DNA from: Membranipora membranacea
Lineage: Eukaryota; Bryozoa; Gymnolaemata; Cheilostomatida; Membraniporidae
Assembly: GCA_914767715.1 (NCBI GenBank)
Contig: OU612068.1
Coordinates: forward strand, 25,298,001-25,358,000
Length of the DNA: 60,000 bases
Direction of reading: 5' to 3'
In this document: piece by piece, positions 1 through 12,537 of the stretch
Position numbering within the stretch: the first letter of the stretch is position 1
Layout: each line of letters opens with the position of its first letter
Notes under the pieces: generated by a model
What the model saw: only the letters and a program-made list of their open reading frames with translations
The model's database searches: none
Told to the model about the DNA's origin: nothing
Position numbers and translations under genes: made by a program

Positions 1-1901
1 GCAGCTTTTTTCTTGTAACAACAGGGTCCAGTCTCAGTGAAAATCATCCAGGCCAGTTGTTAATTAGAAACAAGCAGGCTTAGACACCAAAATTATACTG
101 TCTCATTCTCGTGTATACAATGGCTGTCTTTGTTTTCTAGCCTGTGGGATAATCGATGAGGCCAGATTTGGTCTGCGTATATAACAATGGATCTATTTTT
201 GGCACTACGACCCCCAGGTGCCCAAAAAGATGATAACCCTCATGTTTCGGACTGAAACTCAGGTAGGGCGATATGTGGGACGTATATACACCTAATCATC
301 GGCTGAAAGTAAAATTCCATGTTCAACCGCTGAGCAATTAGCTAGACCTATCATTTAGAACTCTCATCAAACTATCTAGATACATTCCTATTTAATTTGA
401 AAATGATAAACATGTCAAACATACTAGTTACACACATAATTTTGTTTAGGCTTGAAGCTTTTTAACCATCTCAGCTAACAAAAAGCAGCTGACCAAATTT
501 TCAGCAGAATTTTTTTAATCAATTTGAATCACATCTAAATGAGAGCCATGGACAAAGAGCGATTTGGACATTGAGGTACGTGTCATCAATTTTGAAAACA
601 AATAGAGCACTTGCGACTTGAGCAATCTTAGAGTATTTACACAACAACCGCCCATACATGTAAGAGAACCAAGGACGACTCCCATTTGCCTGATAACAAG
701 TAATCCGATTTGTTAATGAACCTGAAACAGGCATCTTAACACCCAAGCAAACAAACACTTGAGATTTTAGTTCAGACACACTTGCGATTAACAGGCCACA
801 CAACTATTAATTGCTCCATTTTAGGGCTGTTCACACCTTCAATCAGTTTAATTAACTAACAGTTTGATGCTGCGCTGAGCAGAGTGTGAAATATTAGGTA
901 TCCAAAATGTATATGTCTGTAATTTCAGACAAATTAAACCTAAAAACCTACTGCCTTGAAGCTTAGGCTAATACAAGTTGACCACCAAAAATAGGCATGC
1001 GACCTCAGTAAAAGCCAGATGATACCCTCACAATCCAGAGTTAGGTGCATTAGATCATAACCTATTGGAACAATGTCAAACCATGAAGGTTAATTCTACC
1101 TCAAACATTGGTTGAAAATGGTTTTGCAAACTTGTAATTTTTTCTCACTCATAAAACCCCATGCTTGTTGAGTGCAGCGATAACAATAGTCTAATATAAT
1201 GAGGCTGTTATACAGACATTATAACATGACTGAGCCTCATTGTAATATTGAGTTAGTTCCCACCCCTGCTAGGCCGCTCAGATAAGGACAGATTAAAGTC
1301 TGGTGCAACTGAGATAAAACTCAGCACAGGAAACATGGAACCTAAAGCTTCCTGAGACGAAGCAGCAGAGGGGTCAGGAGGTCAAACATCTACTAAACAC
1401 CCAAAAAATATATACCTATAGGTCACACAGCATAGAGATTTGTCAACCTTTGATGACTCAGAACGCTAAAGTCATATCTTGTCGTCAATCTTGGACATCC
1501 ATAAATAAGCCATTCTCAGCAATTAGCCGACAGCGGAAAGCTGACTAACAACATCAAAGCACAGGTTGGATGTAAGACATTAATTGCGCAGAGCAGGTGG
1601 GATGTGGCCTTATCTTCAATCTTTTCCCACACACTAGATTATAGAGCCATATTCTACGCTCACCATTCATGAACACTCCACTGAAGTATAATCCCAAAAC
1701 CATAGTCCAACAAAGTCAAGCTAACTGTCAAGTATCAAACAACCTCTTAACCTACGGCCACCTACACACGCTATCGTAAAACAGGACCCTCAATGAATCA
1801 CCATTGCTGACAACCTTCTTACATAATTTTATACCAAAGCTGGATAGCAAAAAGTCTAGCTTTCATTATTTGTTTTTTAGTCGTCATTTAATTGTACTCA
1901 C
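1..1901. other. Region downstream of the last recognised neuregulin-like exon
   Basis: No exon here can be supported with confidence. One minus-strand stretch (1351 down to 1253) has a good acceptor (GCTTCGTCTCAG) and runs 32 codons to a stop in the required phase 0, but its peptide has no recognisable feature. A 44-bp hairpin lies at 1198-1241. The remainder is AT-rich and looks like intron or flank. Confidence 0.4.
1198..1241. repeat. Imperfect inverted repeat (hairpin)
   Basis: The arms AATGAGGCT and AGCCTCATT (9 bp, perfect) close a loop that contains a second pair, GTTATA and TATAAC. The two stems are separated by a one-sided 7-nt bulge. There is no gene evidence around it. Confidence 0.6.
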
Positions 1902-4900
1902 CACAGTTTGGACTTGTTTCGCAGGAAAAGAACCAGTCTTAGGCTTAGAGTCAGTTTGATCAAGTAGAGCAGCAGACTCAGGATGGTATAAATTTGATGT
2001 TAATTCTCTCTGTCTACTCATTCTTTTCACTGTGTAACTATTAAAATAAATAATAATTAAAATTAATTTCATAAAATTATCTGGAAGATTTGGAGTTGCC
2101 TCCATTGCTGTAAATTATCGAGAATATGTTGTAAGATGGACTGTCAATGAAATGTTGGAGCTTTGAATGTAAATTCTTCCCTGAGCATAAGAAGCCGGTT
2201 GTTGCCATTGTAGTCAGAAATAATGATTTTTGTTACTTAATGAAAAGGTTAATAGCTTGCCTAATTATCTCACAAACCAGAAATTCCATACAATCAAGTT
2301 GGCTACCTATATCATGGTCTGCGGCCATATATGTAATAATAACCTGAGCATTGTAAAATACAGGTAATGTCCTAAACATCCAACATACAATAGCAGCTTC
2401 TTAGCTCACGGAAACATCTATTGCACCACTTTGAGTCAGAAGTCTACAAATATCACTAAGTTTGGCATGTGACCAAAAGTGTAGGTGTAGCAGCACTTTC
2501 TCTTTTGGCAATCGGCAGCAAACGATGCCGGCACGAGTTTATCCAAAGTTTGTAATTCTTACCGGCGATGTCTCCATCCTGCCAGATAAAATGCCATGAT
2601 CAGCATCAGTATAACCAGTACAGCAAGGACGACAGCTAACGCAGTGACAACCACTACTAGGTCCACACCCGGTGCTGCAAAACAAGAGAAAGAAACATGA
2701 TGTCATATTCACAAGGATCACTCAGGAGTTGTGCCAACGAGGAGAAACATGATGTCATATGGGTAGTGGTAGTTGGGAGTGCGCCAATGAACTTGGCTCC
2801 TGAATACCAGAAGCGCCAGGTACTGGCTACAGAGATAGTATAATACCGTACCCACGCAAATAGATCATTTTCTAGAACTTTATAAAAGTAATTTTTCTTC
2901 GCTTTTAGCCAGAAGGTTACCCAAACAAAACGCTTCTCAGTCACTGTGATGCAGGCTGAGCAGCGATATTTAGGCTTTGATTTGTTTACAAATTGGAAGG
3001 TTTGTACGCCATACAGGTAGCTACTCAGTACAATTGTGATGAGTCTAAAAGGTAGACTTTCTGTAAATAAGTTTTCTATATGTAAGTACAAAACGTAAAT
3101 TTGCGGGTGCAAGAACTAAGACCCGCAATTTAACCTTGGTTCATGAGGCTATAAAAGGCTACCCTGGAGAAACGATCATGTGTTATATATACAAATCGCT
3201 TGCTTACATCAGTAAAAGTGAAGGAATCGCTTAGCCCCCATACACTGCAGCAGCGAAAAGCGACAATACTGGAAAGCCAGATGCTCATTTTAACCTGCTG
3301 ATCTGATAAAGTATATTATGAGTTTCAAGTAAATGAATCAATATTAACAGCAGTTCTGTAGTCTGGAAAAATTATTATCATTATTATTATTCGCCATTTC
3401 GTTAAATGCGCCGCAGTACTGACGATTTATAAGGAAAGCACAAACTTATCCTTGTCGGCATAATAATCACCCTTATCTCCATAAACAAGACAAAACTTTC
3501 TCGTTTCATCGTAGCGATGCCGGCGGCGCTTCCTTTGCACTTTTTTTGTAATCCTAGACCAGACGCCTTTGCAGAAAACAAAGATCAAAGTGGCGCTTCA
3601 GCGATTGCAAATAGCCCTAGGTACACAAAGAAAGTTCCTGCTACCTACAGCCGCTGCACACTGCATGTTAGAAGTGAATCGATAACATAGATTAGCTGCA
3701 GTGACCATGCTGGTCTGATATGATCCCATGAGGATTACGTTGTGTCTGGATCTAACAGCTCCAATGTAGTAATAATTCACAAGCGGTCAGCATTCCAGCT
3801 CAATTATTTTAACAATGTTATTAGATTTGAACAATAGAAATAGCTGTGAGACAATAAATTTGTCAACAATTTTAGCTGCAGGCGTCCCAGAGTATTTAAT
3901 TCGTTTATCACATTTTCAACTCTGTTTAACGCCTCAATGCGACTCAATCATGATACATGCCTTCCAGGGTGTGAAGTTGTAAATTCGAAATAGATTTTCC
4001 ATCCCCATTTTCTTTATCAATTAGTTATGGAGCTACACAAACCCTTGAATGGTAATCCTATTTCATAGTTACTAAACATCAAATTTGGATGAACCTATTT
4101 CACCTGTCTGAGGACCCATTAGTCATAACCGCTGACAGGCATCTTGGCAAATCTATATTTTCGAGGGCTCTTGCACACTGCGCTGACTTTAACGAGGCAC
4201 AGTACACCACTATGCACATACGTCAGCAGAAAACAGGCATCCCAGCCAGGATTAAATTGAGCGGCAGCAAAACTGCTGAAGGCTATGCTATTCGGGAGCG
4301 CTGGATGCCTTTTCAATAAATACATATTTGGATATTGTCTGGGGAGCTGTTCAAAGCAAAATCACACTTTGCGTCATCAGACAAAAACTTACTCGACTTA
4401 AGCTGTTCCTTTGGAGGTGGCGTTGGCGGGAACTGTATGTGGGCCTCCTCACAACGAGCGCCTGCAAATCTTGTCTTACAACTGCAAAGAGCAAACAGTA
4501 AAATGTTTAAAGCACTTGCAAGATATTTTATTAGTTTTCGAAACCTGTTATTATCAGGGGCATTGGATGAGGCCAGTTATAACAGTGGGGACATTTTCCT
4601 GATTAATTTTCCAGATACAATCCTTTGTTGCAGTTAGTAAGACAATGGTTGGGCGTGGATCTTTTTCTTTCAAGTCCTCATCACTCAAATCTAATATCTG
4701 AGACATGTCGATACTATTTTCAGAAAGCACAATGGCTTTGCCAAGCATTGATAGTCAGCCAAAAAAAGCTCCGAACATTTCGTGCCATGCAATGTCTAGG
4801 GTAAAAATTATAGACAACGATACATAAAGGTAAAAATAAAACTTCAAAGATATAGAAAGTCAGCAGGTCATCGTAATAAAGATATCTCATCAAAGACCAG

Positions 4901-7900
4901 TTGTTGGAGAGCAAACAACAGATGATGTGGTATTTCTACATTTTGTTTTCTGAAAACCAGATTCTCCGGCACCGCTATAAACGAAATTATATTAACACAA
5001 AATTATGTCTACACCAACTAAACATTTTACAACATTTAAAACACTGATGCTGTTCTGTTTTGGTTAGCATGCTTTTAGTAGGTGTTCAACTTGGTCTGAG
5101 ATGTAAAACATTAAATGTGAAGATTTTATTACATATTTTAGGTTCTCAGAAATATTGCGCAATATCTCAGGCCAATGTTGAACAAGAGTTACAGTGAGTG
5201 TGTTTTCATGCATCCCAGGTTTCAAACAAAGTTACACATGCAATGCATGATGCAGCCCCATATACCACGTACTTCGGCTTACATCTAGAATGCTAACTTC
5301 CATACACCTTTCGCCCGTGAATCCCCGAGCACACCTGTCAGTCACAGTAAAATACCACCGTCATTGAATGAAATAAGCAAATTAAAGAGCACCTGCGCTT
5401 ACTTTTTAAACAAGGAGTTGTGACCCCTTTGCATTGGTTAACAGAAGCTTCTTTCCCACTGGTTTAATTATTACAGCTGGCTATTTAGATGTGAATACCG
5501 GCAAAAAGTTAGATGCTTTAGAGAGTTACGACGGCATTTAGATACAACGCAAACTATCACCCATGATACCAGAAAGCTTCGATGCGCTGGTGTTGGTTCA
5601 GCAACTTATTTCCAGAATTCAAAACTTGAAGCATTTCTGGTAATTCTATTTTCTGTATCGCCTCAATAACTTGTTGTTTGGTTTCCCGATTTCATTGAAA
5701 TGTTGTGATTCTCTTGAATGAATCAGAAGAATGTACAAAAACATGAAGATATTTATAAAAAAAGAATTGAGGGGTCGTTTCATCACTTACCGGCAATGTT
5801 TGTATCGACCATCGGGGAACATCTCGCATTGTCCCCCATGTAGACAGTAGCCTCGATCTCTCTCTAGACAAGGAATGTAATGAGATGGGGCTTCCTCCTC
5901 GCTACTCTCCTCGCTGTCTATAGGTAGAGATTCAGAATCCCATATATCACTACCTGGAGGAGTTGGTGTTGGCTTAGGAGCTGTAATTGAAAAATGTAGG
6001 TATTCATTACAGTGGGCACACTTTCGGCATTTATGGCTTCGGCCACTAGACTTCAGCTAGCATGCTGTAGAAGGCACTTCGCATAGTCAACAGTTTTATA
6101 AATACAGTTTGTTTAATCAGTACTCAAGCATCAAGCATTATCGATGAGGCATTGTCATAAATGTTTGTAGTATCATATGAGAGGATGGTTTGTGGGGGTG
6201 TACCAGCGCTGTATAAGCCAATACTAACACAATCTATAGGTTGAGCATCGAAGATAACAGGGATTTCCAGTAATGCATGCTGGTCTAGGGATCAATGTCC
6301 ACATGATATACTGAGGACAAACAATGTTATGTATGGAATAGACAAGTGACTAGGTTATTGTCACATGATTGGGACAAAAATTTTCAATTGTGGATTTTAT
6401 AATAGAAAATATTGTGCAAAATTGTGGCCCATTTTTGGTGAGGTGTAACAATCCATGACAGAAGTAAATATTGTAACAGGCAATGTTAGACGGGGTGTTT
6501 GTCTTAACCAAACAGCATCTCAATTTAGTATAAAGTAGTTTAGTACATACACAAACAAACATGGTGGGATGCTGATTAGAGTAAAAGTCAATGATTCATG
6601 ATTTGTTAGTTGTTGTAAGTAATGAACAACTCAAATAAACCCCAGGCCATTTTCCTCAAATCACAAACCTGTCAGAGTTGAGACAAAAATACTCATGCAA
6701 AGCAAACACACAAAGTAAGCAGCGCACAGTTCTATTCTAGTTACGAGATAGGAAGAAAATAAAGTGTGAATCAAAGCTGCCTCCTACAGCACAGACGACT
6801 TACCTATAGAGCTTGGAGTAACTGCAAAATAAAATCATACATTTTTATTATTACATAATTTACAATGCCCTTTGAAAAAGAGGCTACTACGAGGTCAGTG
6901 ACAGGATGCGAATGTATCTGACAAGGGTATTCAACTCCCAACTACTCAGTACAGTAATAAAATGTTGTGAACATTGCAATGATTTTCATTGCACCATTAT
7001 TACAAGATGTAAACGGGAATACAAGAGGAAGGGCATTAAAAAGTCATAGTAACTACACAGCTCGGCTGATAGGAATAGATTTGCTCCGAGTCTGTCTGAG
7101 TTTTCTTCGCTAATGAGTTCAGACGAGATAAAGCTGAACGTAGCTCTAACCTAACCAGCTAGTTTTTGATTGACCATTACATAAAGGTAAACTCTGGTTA
7201 CCACGCAAAATTAGTTTTAATAAACCTGGATTCGTTCTCGCGCTGCACGAAAATCTATAATTCAATCTTCAGGTATGTCGAGTCAAGTTAAAGCTGGTCA
7301 GTCGCCGGCAGCGGTCAATAAGACTAATGATTTTATGAAAGCTCAACATGTCAATTGCTTTGGCAGCGCAAAACCAATGCCAACGTTTCGCAATGAGAGC
7401 CAATAATACGAAACTAAGTGAATCTTCTTTAACACATATTATTTTTAAATAGAATTCACTCAGCACAATCAAAGCTCATTTTTTTTCTAGTAGTCTGCTT
7501 TGTTTTCTGCATTGAGTGTTTACTGTTTATAATTTTGACAGCAAACAAAAACAAATAGCACACAAGTATAGAATAATTGATAGAAGGGCCCGAAATAATT
7601 GGGATACCCAAGAGTAATACAAATCGGATAAATAAGCTCCTAGAAGTTAATTGAGAACAAGAGCTTGAAATGCTGACTAACATAGAATGAAGAAAATAAG
7701 GGACGGGTTTTATACGGCCCCCCAAACGACACACAACCCCATGAAGCTATGGCAGCAATTTCATTCATGACTAATACCATCCTACATTATAATCAACACC
7801 AATCTTTCACAGCAATTGTGTTGCGGTGAACATCGATGCAGCGCAGAGCGGCTAATGAATATTTAATTTCTAATCAGTTAATTGAGTATTCGGGGACATT

Positions 7901-10900
7901 TCACTTGAAAATTTGTAAAGTGTTGTACACATCTGCTCTCAAGCCTTGTTAATAGATCTAGCTTGTATTAAAGTGTGCCACATGCTGCTAAACAAAACAC
8001 ACGATGCTTTTTCCTTCAATTTGCAGACTTGGCTTTCATTAACTTGCTGCCGCGAATGCGAAGGTTGTGTACATGTCAGCTAAGCCGCTGAGGCTGGCTA
8101 ATACAGGGGCACCTGCAGAAACCGACAGTCTCTAATCAAAGAAAATCCAGTGGTTTATCAATAAATCTACCCAATTCACAACAAGGTGCAATTGGTCTAT
8201 GATCTATTGGGTGGTAGAAAACTCTACTAATTATGGGAGCAGACAAACACAGTTGTTGGACTTCTTTTTCACGGTTAACATAATGAGCTCGGCCAGGTTG
8301 ATTCAGATTTCGCACTAAATATGCATTTATTCCACGTCAACAAGTTATCTCAATCTTATCGACCCGCCATTTCCGCTTCTGCCCAGATTGCGCACCAAAG
8401 TATTTCAGCTATTTCAAGGGAGATAACTCCTACAACGTACCTCGCAATCTTGTTTTGGCCGTGTCTTCACCAATGACATTTTTGGCTATACATTTGTAGG
8501 TTCCAGCATGTTCCAACGTCACCGTTTTGATTCTCAATATTGCGACTTGTTGCTTTCCTTTTCTGTAATATAATAATTATGGAGCATTACAAGCAATTCT
8601 ATTCTACCTCCCCTTTGGTGTGATTAGCGTGACAGAAATTCGCTTTGCAGGAATTTTAATTCAGATGACTGTTTGTTTGACCTTCTTAGAAGATTAAACA
8701 GTACACAAACAGTAGCATTGCATAGCATTGCTGAATTCTCAATAACTATGCTATCAAAAAACCGAGGTGTCAAATAGAAACAACAAGGCCTTTCATTATT
8801 ATCATTCAACCAAGCATACACACAAGAACAGTAAAAGTTATAAAGTTACCATTGAATGCCTTCCAATATTTACCAATATTATGGAACTGAAATTTGACAT
8901 TGTAAAGCATAACTATTATTGCACCACATTCCATATATATCGATTAGATGATTAATGGCAATCTAAAAAACATGGAATGCAAGTTTATGCAATGCAAACT
9001 TATTTCACACCCTTATGAGTATAAAGCTCGTTCCTGGTACTTGAAACCAAAGTGTCAACCCAAATATTCACGACTCACCACACATATTGTGATGGAAACA
9101 AAATAGTAATACTATCTTGGCACTACTGGCACCGGAACGAGCGGGATTTCATATTTTTCTGTATCAAACTTTTATTAATATTTAGCCTACCCCTCAAGGC
9201 ATTGCACAACTTTGAACACAACATAATTTGTAGTTTCAATCATATAATAGTGTATGGTAATTAGTGTTATTGTCCTCCCATAACACCTGGATGTCAAGGT
9301 ATTTTAATACCATTGATCTCACACTAAAGCCAGCCAGCTGATATTTAGTGGATTTTAAGAACCAGACACAATATAACACTCTCTATGAAACTACCGCCAA
9401 ACAATACTAATTCATTCAAATTCCACATGATCGTAGCACCATTCACCACTGATTGATAATACCACAAAGTTCATTCGAAATCAACCATTCACGGAATTAA
9501 CAATTTTATGCTCACATGTCTGAAATGAAGGTGATGATCAGATGCAAATGCCGCATGCTAATCCTGTTGAAGGATGTGTACAAAGTAAAATCAGCATAGA
9601 ATACTTACTCTCGGTGTTTGACAGCGATGCCTCGCATGGAGTTATCCAGCTCACGGCCGTCCTTATACCACCGGACATGAGGCGGGGGATTGCCTTCCGC
9701 CCGACAACTGATTTTATAGTTATAAGCACCTTGTGATATATCGAGATTTCGTTTTGATTTGGCATTAGGAGCTCTGGCTAAAATGATGGTAACGAAGAAA
9801 AAAATAGGTTAATTAGGCACAAATGAGAAGTAAAGGTCAAAACATCACCTGCTGCCAAAACGAGGGCTTATCCTCATCCACCAACAAGCGGCAAGACTAA
9901 ACACTGCTTCATTCAATGTCATAAGTATGTCAAAACATGGCTGAATACGCTGAGAGATTGGCAGCAGCAGCATCCATGCTGCAGTGATGGGCAGCATGTC
10001 TTCATTTACAGCTTGCCCTTAGTCTACTGCTTCTCACGCATGTAATAAATTGTCCAAATTCATGCTGCTCGCTGCCATTCTGACAGTAGTTATATATAAT
10101 CAGGGCTTAGATCAGCTTACTGATACTATCTTGGCTTCTATGTGGGATACAATGATGTACTCATCTACTCAGACCGCAAAGAGGATGTCAGTAATTTCGG
10201 CAGCTTTCGCAACAGGCACACACAGTATAGAGCAGAAGTAAAAACCTGTACTTTGAAATCATTTACCAGTTGAATCAATCAAAGGCTTTGAATACAATGC
10301 CAGCTGGTTATCTCACGAACTGTAACAATGCTAGCCACATATTTTCCAGGTTTAAAAACAAATTATTGAGCAGCTTTCTGCTGGCTTTCCTTTATGTAGG
10401 AGCTGTCAGATTAGGTGTTATTAGGGCGGTTATATCCCAAGGTTCTGGGCATAAACAAGACATGGGTACCTGTATAATTGGGCCTTAAATGCTGCAGTCA
10501 GGATAAAGTCTCCGTTTAGCACAGTATTAGAAAAGCTTGCGGCTAAAAATCTATCAATAATTCGCTTCTAATCCAATAAGAATTACATAACTGAGCTCAT
10601 ACAACACAAGAAAGCATGTAGCGAAATGGACACTGGTATACAAAATTGTAGGTTTTCCACTTCATCCTAGTCCAATGACTTTAAGTGCACTTTGAGGTTT
10701 TATGCCAAATGGCTGCAGAGTTTTCCAAGTGCTGCCCCTTTGGAAAAGTTCACTAAGAGCAGAGGATTTTAGAATATAATATCAGAACTTTGTACAAATG
10801 CAGCTTTTCATTTCTCAGACTGGCGTGATAAGAAAGTGTATCTCTAATAAATAACACTGGAATCCAGGGTTGGCGATTGATATAGCATTGTACCTAAACC

Positions 10901-12159
10901 ACAGCCTACGCAGGTAGAAATAGAAATTATAGATTATTAGAGCAGTAGGCAGAGTCTTCATTAATTAATAAATTTCCTGCCACAGAATTCATTCAAAATT
11001 CTAGATTATAAGGCAACGGCCAGGTGACTGTATGATATTGCCACTCAAGAATGTTTAGGAATTTCTTGTCAGCAAAATCAACCATAGTCCATAATGACAT
11101 CTTGGTAAAACTCAACTCTTTTTGATTTCAATAAAAAAGCAAGCAGTTTCACTTCTTGCTTTCAATTTTGTCTAGAATTTCAGCGCCACTAAAATCTGGT
11201 ACTTAGGAAATATGTTGACCATGGTATTGAAACACAATGTCTCAATTTCTGAGTTTGGTACAGCTAAATTGAAATTAACAATGCTTTTGTCGAAATATTT
11301 ATCCATAAATGTCAATTAGAAGTAGATTATTGTATGACAGATTGGACCACAGCCTTGATTATAATAGTTTCACCAAGCAGAGAAAATTTAATCGCTGCTT
11401 TTCACTTTCTCATGCTAATGATTTAACAGATGAATTTCAGTGCAAAATTCCCATTGACCATGAAAGGCATCATTTGTTGTGTCTGGCTTCAAGTGTGGCT
11501 AGGCATCATTTAGCCAATGCAGCAGCCGCAAGAACAATCTGGATATTTGATCTCTTACCACAGGGTTCACCATCCTTGTCTGTGTCACAGAGAACTTTTC
11601 TTATTTTTTTCTGTAAGGATTGAGTATATTCTGTAGATAATTGAGCAGTATGATATCTATGACTAGGTGTTATCCGTCGCCGGGATCCGGTTAGACTATT
11701 GCTGTTATTATGAGTCGAATGATTTAGAAATAATATATAACTTTTATCCAAGCTAACATATGATAGACAGTGTGGGTTATCCTGCTGTTGTAAGCCTAAT
11801 GAAGATGCACGGGTAGATTGAGCTGTAGGTTCCAGTTCAGGATTCGGCATAAATCCGTCTATTTGTATAACGTCTTTTCGTTGAATGATTGTCGATGCGT
11901 TTTGTTTTAGAACATAGTTAATCCTCACAGCCGCCGTATAGCTTCTATAGTCCCTCCGCGGCAGTCTTGTCTGAGATAGACTGATTATCCTTGCAGATAC
12001 AACTATTTCCGACATCAGAGCTTTGCTCTCAACATTGTCAAATTGTGGATCTAAACGATCACAGCACCATATTACTCCTGTCTGTAGCAGATAGAATATT
12101 GCCAATATATTTCTAGCTGTATGCCACAGTAAGATTCTCTTTCTAGATGATATCCACAT
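1902..12159 (-). CDS. Neuregulin-like membrane growth factor precursor (Ig-EGF-TM), 3' end not found
   Basis: This is a type I membrane precursor of an EGF-family ligand expected to activate an ErbB/EGFR receptor. Coding exons on the minus strand, in transcript order: 12159-11559, 9777-9609, 8562-8441, 6821-6804, 5980-5791, 4481-4393, 2674-2563, 2037-1902. All have GT-AG borders and together give 479 codons in one frame. Order of parts: signal-like hydrophobic stretch (residues 15-33), netrin-like N-terminal module (about 50-190), one Ig domain (C225, W237, C281), a Pro/Asp/Glu/Ser-rich linker (304-340), one EGF domain with six cysteines (341-377), a short stalk, a transmembrane helix (about 401-427) and a basic start of the cytoplasmic tail. 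The N-terminal module, Ig and EGF spacing fit the neuregulin family, with NRG2-type N-terminus as the closest remembered match. The first ATG of the long first exon, directly before the hydrophobic segment, is taken as start. The last recognised exon ends in phase 0 at a GTGAG donor, so further exons must lie at 1-1890 or left of the window. Confidence 0.85.
2563..2674 (-). other. Transmembrane exon of the neuregulin-like gene
   Basis: The exon encodes TPGVD, then a run of more than 25 hydrophobic residues rich in Val, Leu, Ala and Ile, then GWRHR, a basic stop-transfer signal. This orients the EGF domain outside the cell. The acceptor is CTTGTTTTGCAG and the donor GTAAGAATT. The next exon (2037-1902) continues with the basic YTVKRMSRQRE, consistent with a cytoplasmic tail. 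Confidence 0.85.
4393..5980 (-). other. Acidic linker and EGF domain (receptor-binding part)
   Basis: Exon 5980-5791 encodes a Pro/Thr then Ser/Glu-rich linker and the first four EGF cysteines (from IPCLERDRGYC to KHC). Exon 4481-4393 supplies the last two (RCKTRFAGARC). The spacing is C-7-C-5-C-10-C-1-C-8-C, as in neuregulin EGF domains, with an intron after the fourth cysteine. A proline-rich juxtamembrane stalk (PPTPPPKEQ) follows. The acidic linker and stalk are where shedding proteases usually act, but no specific site can be named. Confidence 0.88.
6804..6821 (-). other. 18-nt microexon of the neuregulin-like gene
   Basis: The exon is flanked by a polypyrimidine tract ending in TTTTGCAG and by a GTAAGTCG donor, and keeps phase 1 on both sides. 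It encodes VTPSSI between the Ig domain and the acidic linker. Because its length is a multiple of three, skipping it would keep the frame, so it may be alternative. Confidence 0.6.
8441..9777 (-). other. Ig domain, encoded by two exons
   Basis: Exon 9777-9609 gives the first half, with the Ig B-strand cysteine in YKISCRAEGNPPP and the core tryptophan in VRWYKDGREL. Exon 8562-8441 gives the second half, with ILRIKTVTLEHAGTYKC, the usual D/E-x-G-x-Y-x-C pattern of an I-set domain, then IAKNVIGEDTAKTRLR. The intron between the halves is phase 2. The Ig domain of neuregulins precedes the EGF domain in the same way. Confidence 0.88.
11559..12159 (-). other. Exon 1 of the neuregulin-like gene: signal peptide and netrin-like module
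   Basis: The exon encodes 200 codons plus one base. It begins MWISSRKRILLW, followed by a hydrophobic stretch (about residues 18-33) that serves as signal peptide or signal anchor. Residues about 50-105 (EIVVSARIISLS, then YTAAVRINYVLK) and 160-190 (YVSLDKSYILFL, then a lysine-rich IRKVLC) follow the strand pattern of the netrin-like segment at the N-terminus of neuregulin-2-type proteins. N-glycosylation sequons occur near residues 88 and 157. The exon ends at a strong minus-strand donor (GTAAGA, plus-strand complement at 11553-11558). Confidence 0.75.
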
Positions 12160-12537
12160 TATCGCTCCTTGATTGTTGCAGTCAAAGTGAATTTGCTTGA
12201 GCTAATTGTCATAAGTTTTTCTGTTCTGACATGCCACAGCAACACACGCATGATGCTAGCTCTCATATGAATGGGTTTCCTTGGATTATCAGCAATATAA
12301 GCAAGCCATGCTATAGTAGGCATTGTTGTATCTGAATAATACTGTGTGCTGATTGGCTATTTACTTTACCTACAATGGGGGGAAAACTCCTAAACTCCAG
12401 CTTTGATTTTCATCAAAAATAATCAAGTGGTAAGATAACTCCTAAATTATTTTAGCGAGCCAACTCATAACAATCATAACAGAAAGTAATAAAATTATTC
12501 TAAAATCTTTGGATGGAAAAGTGTTGAAGCGAAAGAA
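12160..12537. promoter_or_regulatory. Divergent promoter region between the neuregulin-like and SR-protein genes
   Basis: The 378 bp between the two start codons must hold both 5' untranslated regions unless there are non-coding upstream exons. It contains one inverted CCAAT-type element (GATTGGCT at 12351-12358). I see no clear TATA box at a convincing position. A shared bidirectional promoter is inferred from the arrangement only. Confidence 0.45.

Noticed and set aside
1253-1351. Terminal coding exon of the neuregulin-like gene (minus strand)
   Set aside because: Acceptor and phase are acceptable, but the 32-codon peptide has no feature in common with ErbB-ligand tails and no polyadenylation signal could be tied to it.
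2657-3112. 151-codon open frame on the minus strand
   Set aside because: It overlaps the transmembrane exon in a different frame and has no domain character. The spliced exon reading is far stronger.
11309-11623. 104-codon open frame on the plus strand
   Set aside because: Partly antisense to exon 1 of the neuregulin-like gene, with no recognisable motif.
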